DNA of 10,397 nucleotides from CAZKMM01 sp964592965. Lineage in GTDB: Bacteria; RBG-13-61-14; DRUE01. This document shows positions 1-7,200 of the stretch, one piece after another. The stretch covers positions 1-10,397 of the forward strand of contig CAZQJX010000089.1 in assembly GCA_964592965.1 (NCBI GenBank). The letters run 5' to 3'. A program made the position numbers and the translations under genes. The notes below the pieces were generated by a model, which was not told the DNA's origin, made no database searches, and was given only the letters and a program-made list of their open reading frames with translations. Position 1 is the first letter of the stretch. Each line of letters opens with the position of its first letter.

Positions 1-224
1 TCCTCTGCCCAGCTCCGCATCGTAATAGCAGGAATAATAAACCACATACCCCATATCATCACCTCAAAATAATAATTGAGCCGAACCTGAGCAGAAGGAA
101 GAAGAATCATCCAGATATAAACAAAATTTACTGCCCCAAGAAAAATAAGAGCAAAAACATAAGCAATCATTGAATTGAAATAACTCCAAAATTCCTTTTT
201 GGCTACTGCCCAAACCCTTTTCAT
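1..224 (-). CDS. ABC-2 type (GldF-like) transporter permease, partial, N-terminal 74 residues
   Basis: This is the membrane subunit of an ABC exporter; only the first 74 residues are inside the window and the rest lies beyond the left edge. The start ATG (222-224 on the complement) overlaps the TGA of the upstream ATPase gene as ATGA, and AAGGGG lies just upstream as a ribosome binding site. The protein opens MKRVWAVAKKEFWSYFNS, the cytoplasmic amphipathic lead-in typical of ABC-2 permeases. A membrane span follows at about residues 20-42, and a second hydrophobic stretch at about 52-68 runs into PAITMRSWAE. The TMR..AEE motif at the start of the first cytosolic loop is characteristic of the GldF/NosY branch. 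The substrate cannot be told. Other members of this branch work in gliding machinery, nitrous-oxide reductase maturation or uncharacterised export, so 'GldF-like' here means family only. Confidence 0.82.
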   Translation of the reverse strand, partial: MKRVWAVAKKEFWSYFNSMIAYVFALIFLGAVNFVYIWMILLPSAQVRLNYYFEVMIWGMWFIIPAITMRSWAE

Positions 225-1159
225 ACCCCTTCCCTGCCTGTCAATTCAGTAAATACATCTTCAAGGGTCTTGCGCTCGCGATAAAGCTCGGAAAGGATAA
301 ATCCGTTCTGCACGCAGAGCTTAAAAATCTCCTCTCCCAAATCTCTTCCTGGCTGAACAAATATCTGATACTGATAAATCCCATCTTCTTCTGCTTTAAG
401 CTGGATGCTTTCCACTCCGTCAAGTTCTTTTAGCTTATCCTCTATTTTGGCTTTATCTCCTCTTATTTTTATCCGATGAATATTTGCACCACTGGCAAGC
501 TTTGAAACCTCTTCTAAAGTTCCCTCAGCAACCAGCTTTCCCTGATGAATAATAATCACCCTTCCGCAGGTAGCTTCAACCTCAGGTAAAATGTGAGTGG
601 AAAGAATAACGGTTTTTTCCTTTCCCAGCTCTTTAATCAGGCTTCTGATTTCAATAATCTGGTTTGGGTCAAGACCAGTGGTTGGCTCATCAAGGATAAG
701 AATATCTGGGTCGTGAAGCATAGCCTGAGCCAGCCCCACACGCTGGCGGTATCCTTTGGAAAGCTCAGAGATGTCCATTTTTAAAACCGGCTCAAGCCCG
801 CAGATTTCAATCATTTTATTAATACGCTTTTTCTGCTCCTCACCGTAAATCTCTCTCACCTCAGCGATGTATTTAAGGAAGCCCTCAACAGACATATCAG
901 AATAAAGCGGGGTATCTTCAGGAAGGTATCCGATGCGTTTTCTTACCTCAACCGAATCAGTAAGCACATCAAATCCTGCAACTTTGCATCTGCCTTCATC
1001 AGCAGGAAGATAGCAGGTGAGAACACGCATAGTGGTGGTTTTTCCAGCTCCATTGGGACCGAGGAAGCCAACCACCTCGCCCTTCTCAACCTTAAAGCTA
1101 ATGCCATCAACCGCGATGATATGTCCAAAGCGTTTAACTAGCCCCTCAACCTCAATCAT
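221..1159 (-). CDS. ABC transporter ATP-binding protein (GldA-like, ABC-2 exporter)
   Basis: This is the cytoplasmic ATPase that powers the permease encoded immediately downstream (ATGA overlap, so probably translationally coupled). All nucleotide-binding motifs are visible: Walker A GPNGAGKTT at residues 34-42, ABC signature LSKGYRQR at 133-140, Walker B ILILDEP at 153-159 followed by TTGLDP, and the H-loop histidine at 189 (STHILPE). The usual Q-loop glutamine is replaced by glutamate (YLPED, 78-82), which is common in the GldA-type subgroup. At 312 residues it is longer than a minimal ABC domain: about 90 residues after the H-loop region form the regulatory C-terminal extension usual for ABC-2 exporters. 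The start is preceded by only a modest AAAGGT ribosome site but matches the family N-terminus (MIEVEGLVKRFG). Substrate unknown. Confidence 0.92.
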   Translation of the reverse strand: MIEVEGLVKRFGHIIAVDGISFKVEKGEVVGFLGPNGAGKTTTMRVLTCYLPADEGRCKVAGFDVLTDSVEVRKRIGYLPEDTPLYSDMSVEGFLKYIAEVREIYGEEQKKRINKMIEICGLEPVLKMDISELSKGYRQRVGLAQAMLHDPDILILDEPTTGLDPNQIIEIRSLIKELGKEKTVILSTHILPEVEATCGRVIIIHQGKLVAEGTLEEVSKLASGANIHRIKIRGDKAKIEDKLKELDGVESIQLKAEEDGIYQYQIFVQPGRDLGEEIFKLCVQNGFILSELYRERKTLEDVFTELTGREGV

Positions 1160-1198
1160 CGGCTAATTAGACCTTTTGTTTTTAAAAAAGTTCAAAAA

Positions 1199-1227
1199 AA
1201 TATAAGGCTTATTTGAGCTACTGTCAA
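1199..1227 (-). promoter_or_regulatory. Probable sigma70-type promoter of the ABC exporter operon
   Basis: On the complement a perfect -35 hexamer TTGACA (1222-1227) and a -10 TATATT (1199-1204) are separated by 17 bases, the optimal spacing. Transcription would begin near 1192, giving a leader of about 30 bases before the ATPase start at 1159. Seen by consensus matching only. Confidence 0.5.
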
Positions 1228-1249
1228 CAATCCAAATCAAATTTTATAT
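1221..1249 (+). promoter_or_regulatory. Possible promoter of the exbB operon
   Basis: CTGTCA (1221-1226), 17 bases, then TTATAT (1244-1249) is a weak sigma70-like pair. It would start transcription near 1256 and leave room for the exbB ribosome site. A perfect TATAAT occurs at 1265-1270, but a start from it would fall at or inside the Shine-Dalgarno sequence, so it is less likely to be the working -10. The proposed -35 lies on top of the -35 of the opposing exporter promoter. Confidence 0.22.
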
Positions 1250-1274
1250 CCTGCCAAAACCCGATATAATTTTG

Positions 1275-1284
1275 AAGGGAGGTG
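1275..1284 (+). promoter_or_regulatory. Strong ribosome binding site of exbB
   Basis: AAGGGAGGTG sits 4 bases before the ATG at 1289. It is a near-complete anti-Shine-Dalgarno match and fixes the start. The later genes of this operon lack such a site and rely on overlaps. Confidence 0.8.
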
Positions 1285-1288
1285 AAAA

Positions 1289-1951
1289 ATGGATTTGTGG
1301 AATAATTTTGCCTCACATTTCCCTCTTCTTGCCAAAGGCGGTCCTATTATGTTGGTGATAGTGGTCTGCTCTGCTTTAGTAGTGGCGGTGATTATTGAGC
1401 GGTTCTGGGCTCTGGTTGTGCGTTCCAAAGAGATTGTTAATCCTGAGCTTTTCAATCAAGTGGTGAGCTCTTTAAAAGAAGGTAAAACCGAGCCTGCTCT
1501 GGCTCTCTGCCAAAGCCAAGCCAGCTCGCTGGCGAGAATTTTTCAAGCAGGAATTCGCCACTGCCAGCTGGAGCGAGGAGCAATTCGTGAAGCAATGGAA
1601 GATGCAGGAAGAAGGGAAGCTGAAAGCATAGGAAAATACTTAAACCTTTTAGCCACTCTTGCAGATGTTTCTCTGCTTTTGGGGCTTTTAGGCACGGTTT
1701 CAGGTATGATTAAGCTTTTTGGAGTGATTGCTGAGCAGGGTCCTGGCAATCCTTCTGCTTTGGCAGGTGGTATTGCCGAGGCGCTTTTGACCACTGCTGC
1801 CGGATTGTGTGTTGCGATTCCAGCGAGATTAGCCTATAGATATTTTTCTTCACGAGTGGCTCGTCTGGTCGGGGCTTTGGAAGATTATGCTAGCGAATTT
1901 CTAGACGAGCTGGAAAACTTAAAAGCGGGCAAAAATGAAATTTCAAATTAA
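1289..1951 (+). CDS. exbB: MotA/TolQ/ExbB-family proton channel protein
   Basis: This is an inner-membrane proton-channel subunit that, with the ExbD/TolR protein encoded next, converts the proton gradient into force on the envelope. Three membrane spans are visible at about residues 18-38, 119-142 and 162-184, with a large cytoplasmic loop between the first and second, as in TolQ/ExbB. The second span carries the family core GLLGTVSGM (132-140) with Thr136. The third carries AEALLTTAAGL..AIPA with Thr169, matching the pore-lining threonines of TolQ/ExbB. The proline that normally precedes the GLLGTV core (APLLGLLGTV in homologues) is replaced: the sequence reads VSLLLGLLGTV. Length (220 residues) is typical. 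The gene ends 17 bases inside exbD. No tonB, tolA, tolB or pal is visible nearby, so whether it is TolQ-like or ExbB-like in role is open. Confidence 0.9.
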   Translation: MDLWNNFASHFPLLAKGGPIMLVIVVCSALVVAVIIERFWALVVRSKEIVNPELFNQVVSSLKEGKTEPALALCQSQASSLARIFQAGIRHCQLERGAIREAMEDAGRREAESIGKYLNLLATLADVSLLLGLLGTVSGMIKLFGVIAEQGPGNPSALAGGIAEALLTTAAGLCVAIPARLAYRYFSSRVARLVGALEDYASEFLDELENLKAGKNEISN

Positions 1952-2357
1952 AAAAACTGAAGAGCCAAGAATAGACCTCACCCCTTTGGTGGATGTGGTG
2001 TTCCAGCTGATTATTTATTTTGCGGTGAGCACAACTTTTGCTTTTATGGGTGCTTTTAAAGTTAATCTTCCTAAAGCAGGCACGCCCAGATTAAGTGCTA
2101 GTCAGAAAAAGATTCTTATTGTTATTGACCGAAAAGAAAATTTTTATCTTGACCACAAGCCCATAAGTTTTAAAGAGCTAAGGGATTTTCTTGAAAAAGA
2201 GCATCAAGAAAATCCGCAAAAGTTGGTGGTGATAGAGGCGGATAAAGAGGTTCATCATGGAGTGGTGGTTTCAGTGCTGGATTTGGCAAAAAGCATTGGC
2301 TTTGAAAAACTGGCAATTGCAACTGAACCAAAGCAAACTCAAACGAAGCAGAAATGA
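1935..2357 (+). CDS. exbD: ExbD/TolR-family biopolymer transport protein
   Basis: This is the partner of the preceding ExbB: a bitopic membrane protein with a short cytoplasmic head, one membrane span (about residues 21-38) and a periplasmic domain of about 100 residues. The head contains RIDLTPLVDVVFQLIIYF; Asp20 is the protonatable aspartate conserved in all ExbD/TolR proteins and required for proton flow. Length (140 residues) is normal. The C-terminal part (KILIVIDRKENFYLD, then LVVIEADKEVHHGVVVSVLD) matches the periplasmic fold in which conserved Asp and His residues follow a beta strand. Its start lies 17 bases inside exbB with only a weak purine-rich site upstream, so translation is probably coupled. 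Its stop overlaps the next start as ATGA. Confidence 0.92.
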   Translation: MKFQIKKTEEPRIDLTPLVDVVFQLIIYFAVSTTFAFMGAFKVNLPKAGTPRLSASQKKILIVIDRKENFYLDHKPISFKELRDFLEKEHQENPQKLVVIEADKEVHHGVVVSVLDLAKSIGFEKLAIATEPKQTQTKQK

Positions 2358-2665
2358 AAAAATTTTTCGCCATTTTGGGCTTGGGCGCGTTCTTCGCATT
2401 GATTGGGCTGGGCATTTTTGGAGAGAGGGGCATTATTCAATTGAAAAAATTAAGAGCAGAGAGAAAGAAGCTGGAACAAAAAATCAAAATCCTTGAGCAG
2501 GAAAATGATGAGCTTGCTCAAAAAATCAAGCTTTTGCAAAATGATTTTAAATATTTGGAGAGGCTTGCCCGTCAGAAATTGGGAATGATTAGACCAGATG
2601 AGTTAATTCTCAAACTGCCAGAGGACGAGCTGGAAAATCAAAATGGAAAAGATGAGAGCGAATGA
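2354..2665 (+). CDS. ftsB: FtsB/DivIC-family septum formation initiator
   Basis: This is a small bitopic cell-division protein. A short cytoplasmic start is followed by a membrane span at about residues 4-22, then a charged heptad coiled coil from about 26 to 64 (LKKLRAERKKLEQKIK and following). After that comes the family signature YLERLARQKLGMIRPDELI at 67-85, in which the (E)..AR..LG.(I/V)(R/K)P.E pattern is diagnostic. In known bacteria FtsB/DivIC pairs with FtsL and FtsQ/DivIB to activate septal peptidoglycan synthesis. At 103 residues it has the normal size, with an acidic, poorly conserved tail. It is joined by ATGA overlaps to both exbD and the downstream gene. Neither ftsL nor ftsQ is in the window. 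Confidence 0.85.
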   Translation: MKKFFAILGLGAFFALIGLGIFGERGIIQLKKLRAERKKLEQKIKILEQENDELAQKIKLLQNDFKYLERLARQKLGMIRPDELILKLPEDELENQNGKDESE

Positions 2666-3093
2666 GCTGGAAAAAATTTCTTAATCCAAAAAACTGGTTT
2701 GATGGAGAGGTTGAGCGGGCTGAGCAGATGGCGCTTGGAGCTGGTGCTTTTCTTTTTGTTCTTTCTATTCTTTTTTACTTTCGGGCAAATCCTCATCGTG
2801 CCCAGCTTTTTTCAGTTCTGGCAGTGAGCATTGCTGGCTTGGGAATTATTTATCCACGAGCATTAATTCCACTGGAGCGAACTTTAAGAGCAGTTATCTT
2901 TGCTATTAGCTGGCTGAACACCAAGTTGATGTTGATTTTGGTTTTTTATCTGGTTTTTACTCCGATGGCTTTTTTATTAAAACTTATGGGCAAAAAACTT
3001 CTGGAAACCGAAATAGACCCGAGCCGAGAAAGTTATTTTGAGCCGAGAGAGGAAGAAGAATATAAACCAGAAAAAGACGAGCTACAGTTTTAG
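2662..3093 (+). CDS. Small SxtJ-like integral membrane protein of unknown function
   Basis: This is a 143-residue membrane protein with three predicted spans at about residues 23-40, 46-64 and 87-107, and a charged C-terminal tail (from about 110) rich in Glu and Lys. The pattern after the last span, TPMAFLLKLMGKK and then ESYF at 123-126, resembles SxtJ-family proteins, whose members end the last span with a TP..L..R..GK motif followed by a D-SYW motif. That family usually sits beside carbamoyltransferases and small membrane proteins in sugar or natural-product clusters; neither is visible here. It starts with an ATGA overlap on the ftsB-like gene and ends the operon. The biochemical function of the family is not established. 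Family assignment is by motif memory and is moderate. Confidence 0.6.
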   Translation: MSWKKFLNPKNWFDGEVERAEQMALGAGAFLFVLSILFYFRANPHRAQLFSVLAVSIAGLGIIYPRALIPLERTLRAVIFAISWLNTKLMLILVFYLVFTPMAFLLKLMGKKLLETEIDPSRESYFEPREEEEYKPEKDELQF

Positions 3094-3108
3094 TTTGCGC
3101 TCATTTTC

Positions 3109-4143
3109 TTAAACCCAGCTTTTGGGAATAAAGATTTCTTCATAAATCAAAAGTGCGTAGCGGTCGGTCATACCAGCGATAAAATCGCAAACTTCCTGCT
3201 CAAGTGAAAATCTCAACTCCTTTTTACCAGAAAATTTGAGGAAGTCATCAGGATGAGAGACAAAATACTCATACAAATCCTGAACAATCTTGATGCTCTT
3301 TTTCAGCTCCTCTTGAATGCGGGGATGCTCATAGACATTTTCAAAAAGCCACCTCCGCAGGCGCTCAATGGCATCAAGAATTTCCGGGCTCATTGCCAGT
3401 TGGGGCTTGCCCAGCTTTTGCGTTGAATAAATTAAATCGCTCACCATCGTGTTGATGCGCTGGGAATGAGTTTCACCGAGAATTTCTAAAAGGTCTTTAG
3501 GAATTTGCTCTTTTTTGATTAACCCTGCCCGAAGCGCATCTTCAAGGTCATGGTTGACATAGGCAATAATATCCGCAACCCTCACCACCTTTCCTTCCAT
3601 AGTTTGCGGGAAATCTTCGCCATCTCCTAAGAAAGGACTGTCTTTTCCTTTGGAATGGCGCAAAATTCCGTCTCTTACTTCATAAGTCAGGTTCAAGCCA
3701 TTTCCTTCATTGGCAAGGACATCCACCACCCTCAGGCTCTGCTCCCAATGCCGAAACCCGCCGGGATGAACCTCATTAAGGGCAAATTCTCCTGCATGCC
3801 CAAAAGGAGTATGACCGAGGTCATGTCCGAGAGCAATTGCCTCTGTAAGATACTCGTTTAAAAAAAGTGCCTGGGAAATAGTGCGTGCAATCTGATTTAC
3901 CTCTATGGTATGGGTGAGGCGGGTGCGGTAATGGTCGCCAGTTGGTGCGAGAAAAACCTGGGTTTTGTGCTTGAGCCTGCGAAAAGGCTTTGAGTGAATT
4001 ATTCGGTCTCGGTCCCGCTGAAAGCAGGGGCGAATATCACATTCCCGCTCTGGTCGGGCTCTTCCCTTGCTCTGGTCACTAAAACAGGCAAATTCCGAGA
4101 GAACCTCGTGCTCAAGCTTCTCCAACCTTTCACGAATAAGCAT
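3109..4143 (-). CDS. dgt: Deoxyguanosinetriphosphate triphosphohydrolase-like HD protein
   Basis: This is a cytosolic HD-superfamily enzyme expected to split dNTPs, classically dGTP, into deoxynucleoside and triphosphate, trimming the dNTP pool. The whole family pattern is present: QRDRDRIIHSKPFRRLKHKT at 42-61, RTRLTHTIEV with metal ligand His78, GHDLGHTPFGHAGE with His107-Asp108, and the last metal ligand Asp191 in RVADIIAYVNHD. Length (344) fits the shorter dGTPase-like type 2 group rather than the roughly 500-residue E. coli Dgt. The start MLIRERLEKLE matches homologues, although there is no good Shine-Dalgarno before it (TAGATTATTCAAG). It lies 95 bases downstream of secA on the same strand and converges on the exbB operon with 15 bases between stops; no clear terminator is seen there. 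Whether it is strictly dGTP-specific cannot be told. Confidence 0.92.
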   Translation of the reverse strand: MLIRERLEKLEHEVLSEFACFSDQSKGRARPERECDIRPCFQRDRDRIIHSKPFRRLKHKTQVFLAPTGDHYRTRLTHTIEVNQIARTISQALFLNEYLTEAIALGHDLGHTPFGHAGEFALNEVHPGGFRHWEQSLRVVDVLANEGNGLNLTYEVRDGILRHSKGKDSPFLGDGEDFPQTMEGKVVRVADIIAYVNHDLEDALRAGLIKKEQIPKDLLEILGETHSQRINTMVSDLIYSTQKLGKPQLAMSPEILDAIERLRRWLFENVYEHPRIQEELKKSIKIVQDLYEYFVSHPDDFLKFSGKKELRFSLEQEVCDFIAGMTDRYALLIYEEIFIPKSWV

Positions 4144-4195
4144 CTTGAATAATCTAGCAGATGTTATTCTGTATGCAAGGGCGAGCTACAAAAAC

Positions 4196-4223
4196 ATTAA
4201 AGAATTTTTTAAAATATGGGCAA
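4196..4223 (-). promoter_or_regulatory. Possible promoter of dgt
   Basis: In the 95-base gap between secA and dgt the complement reads TTGCCC (4218-4223), 16 bases, then TTTAAT (4196-4201). It is a weak to moderate sigma70 match that would give a leader of about 45 bases. The gap is AT-rich and shows no convincing hairpin terminator for secA, so read-through from secA is equally possible. Confidence 0.25.
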
Positions 4224-4238
4224 ATCTTCAATTAAAAA

Positions 4239-7200
4239 TCATCCATATTTAGGATAACAGCATTTTTTATATTTCTTGCCAGAACCGCAGGGGCAGGGGT
4301 CGTTTCTTCCTACTTTGGGCTGGTCTCTGCGAATGGGTCTAACCCGTTCTTCAGTTGGCTGGGCAGGAAGGTCACCTGCTACAGCCCGAGCATCCGGCGC
4401 AATCGCTACTGCTCCAGCGCTAGCACCTGCACTTGCCATTGCCATAGCGCTTGCTTCCTCGTGCTTCATCTGAAGCGGTCTTACCACCACCCGCTTTCTT
4501 GGCATTGCCTGCGCAGGAGCACTCACCTGCACCTGACAAAGCTTTTGCACAACTTCTTCTGCAATCTTATGCTGAAGTTCCTCAAAAAGCTCAAAAGCAT
4601 CTCGCTTGTATTCAATAAGCGGGTCTTGCTGACCATAACCACGAAGTCCAATACCTTCTTTAAGATGGTCCATATCTAAAAGATGGTCTTGCCAGAGCCT
4701 GTCTATGGTGTATAAAAAGACATCTTTTTCAAATTGACGGAAAAGCTCATCACCAACCAGCTCAACCTTCCGCTGATACGCTTCTTTTACTGCTTGAGAA
4801 ATCTTTTCTATAAGAACTCTCGGAGATACCTCTTCCATCTCCTCAAGGTTGAAATTTATCATCACTCCGAATTGCCTTAGAAGCCTTTGAGTTAAGCCTT
4901 TAAAATCCCATTCCTCAGCAGGAGTCTTTTCATCACCAAATTCATAAACAATGTTTTCTGCTAAATAGTCAATGTATTCAAAAATTTTGTCTCGGACATT
5001 ATCCGCTTTGATTATCTCTCTTCTCAGCTTATAAATAATTTCTCTTTGCTTGTTCATTACATCGTCATATTCAAGAAGTCGCTTTCTGATTTCAAAGTTC
5101 TGCGCCTCCACCTTTGCCTGCGCACGCTCTATGGCTCTGGAGACAAGCTTATGCTCTATGGGCTCATTGTCCTTGATGCCAATCCTGTCCATTATCCTTG
5201 CCAAGCTGTCTGAGCCAAAGATGCGCATTAGGTCATCTTCCAGGGAAAGAAAGAACCTGCTTTCTCCAGGGTCGCCCTGCCGTCCGCTTCTTCCCCTTAG
5301 CTGATTGTCAATTCTTCTTGACTCGTGCCGTTCAGTTCCAATCACATAAAGCCCGCCCAGATTGACAACTTCTTCATGCTCCTTTTCCCAAATCTTTTTG
5401 TGATATTCAAGGAGCTGTTTGTATTTTTCAGGGTCTCCCCGAGAAAGAGTTTTGGCTATCATCTCAGGATTACCGCCCAGAATAATATCAGTTCCTCTAC
5501 CCGCCATATTGGTGCTGATAGTCACTGCATGCTTTCTTCCTGCTTGAGCAATAATCTCTGCCTCTCGCTCGTGGTGCTTGGCGTTGAGTATCTGGTGAGG
5601 TATCTTCTTGTTGCGGAGCAGGCGGTGAAGAATCTCTGATTTCTCCACCGAGGTTGTTCCCACCAGCACCGGCTGACCACGCTTATATGCCTGCTCTATT
5701 TCTCTCACAACCGCTGCGAATTTTTGCTTTTCGGTCTTGTAAATAACATCAGGATGGTCAACTCTTATCATAGGCTTGTGAGTGGGAATGACCACCACAT
5801 CAAGGTTATAAATCTTTTTAAATTCCTCTGCCTCAGTATCTGCGGTTCCGGTCATCCCTGCCAGCTTTTTATACATTCGGAAGTAATTTTGAATGGTGAT
5901 GGTGGCAATGGTCTGGCTTGCCTTTTGAACCGTGACACCCTCTTTTGCCTCCAGCGCCTGATGAAGCCCATCTGAATATCTTCTTCCTTCCATCTTTCTG
6001 CCAGTAAACTCATCAACAATCACCACCTTGCCATTTTCAACAATGTATTCATCATCACGCTCAAACATCGTATAGGCTTTTAAAAGCTGATTGATGCAAT
6101 GGAGCTTTTCCGCCTTGGTCTGATACTCCTGATACAGCTCCTCTTTAGCACGAATCTTATCCTGAAGGCTTAAATTCGGGTCGGTCTCTATCTCCTCCTC
6201 TCTTGCCCCAAGGTCAGGAAGAACAAAAATATCGCCGATATAGCTCTGAAGCTCCTTTTGACCCTCATCAGTAAGCTCAATGGCATTTTCACGCTCATTG
6301 AGCGCATAAAGCAAACCTTCTTTTAGCTTATGCTCCTCTTTGTTGAGCCGAAGCTGGCTCTCAAGCCTCTCCATCCTGCGCTTGGTCTCTTTATCCTCAG
6401 TAATGAGATTAAAAAGCTCTTTGTTCTTGGGGTCGCCTTTTTCAATTTGAAGGAGTTTGAAATAATACTCATTTTCCTTTTCTGGTTTTCCTCTAAGTAG
6501 CTTTGCCTCACGCCAGAGCCTGCGGATAATCGTGCGCTGTTTGTTCACCAGCCTCTCCACCGCTGGCTTAAGCTCCGCATAAGAAGAGCTTTCATCTCGC
6601 TCAACCTCTCCGGAAATAATCAACGGGGTGCGTGCCTCATCAATCAAAATAGAATCAACCTCATCAACAATGGCATAAAACAAATCCTCACGCTGAACCA
6701 TATCCTCAAGCCGATACTTGAGATTGTCCCGTAGATAGTCAAATCCAAATTCAGAATTGGTGCCATAAAGAATATCTCGGCGATAAAGCTCCCTTCGGGT
6801 AGGGTCATCCTGCTCGTGCTGAAGCGCTCCCACGCTCATATTAAGCAATCTATAAATCGGACCCATCCACTCCGCATCTCTTCGGGCAAGATAGTCATTA
6901 ACTGTAACAATATGAACACCTCTTCCCAAAAGCGCATTAAGATAAACAGGACAGGTAGCAGCAAGGGTTTTTCCCTCACCAGTTTTCATCTCAGCAATCT
7001 TTCCCTGATGAAGAACAATTCCACCAATGAGCTGAACATCAAAATGACGCTGACCCAAAGTGCGCTTTGCCGCTTCTCTCACAACCGCAAAAGCTTCTGG
7101 TAAAATATCATCAAGCCGAGGCAAAATTTTCTGCCACTGCTCCTCAGTTATTTCCTCAATTTTCGGTTTGAATTCTTCCCAGTCTTGGGCGTCCTTAAAT

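Noticed and set aside
911..928. Missing Q-loop glutamine (YLPED) in the ABC ATPase as a sign of an inactive or unusual protein.
   Set aside because: Glutamate at this position is common in GldA-like ABC-2 ATPases; all other motifs are intact.
1904..2637. The 14-base sequence GACGAGCTGGAAAA occurs near the 3' ends of both exbB (1904-1917) and the ftsB-like gene (2624-2637), encoding DELEN each time.
   Set aside because: Only two short copies, both in poorly conserved Glu-rich tails with common codons; chance is sufficient.
3079..3126. Possible hairpins between the converging exbB operon and dgt (GAGC...GCTC at 3079-3102; CCCA...TGGG at 3114-3126) as a bidirectional terminator.
   Set aside because: Stems are only four base pairs, the first loop is 16 bases long, and there is no proper T-run; not supported as a terminator.
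4276..4473. Open frame on the plus strand opposite the SecA tail, with an Ala/Pro-rich hydrophobic product.
   Set aside because: It is the complement of the Ala-rich linker and zinc-motif coding sequence, lacks a ribosome site, and resembles no known protein.
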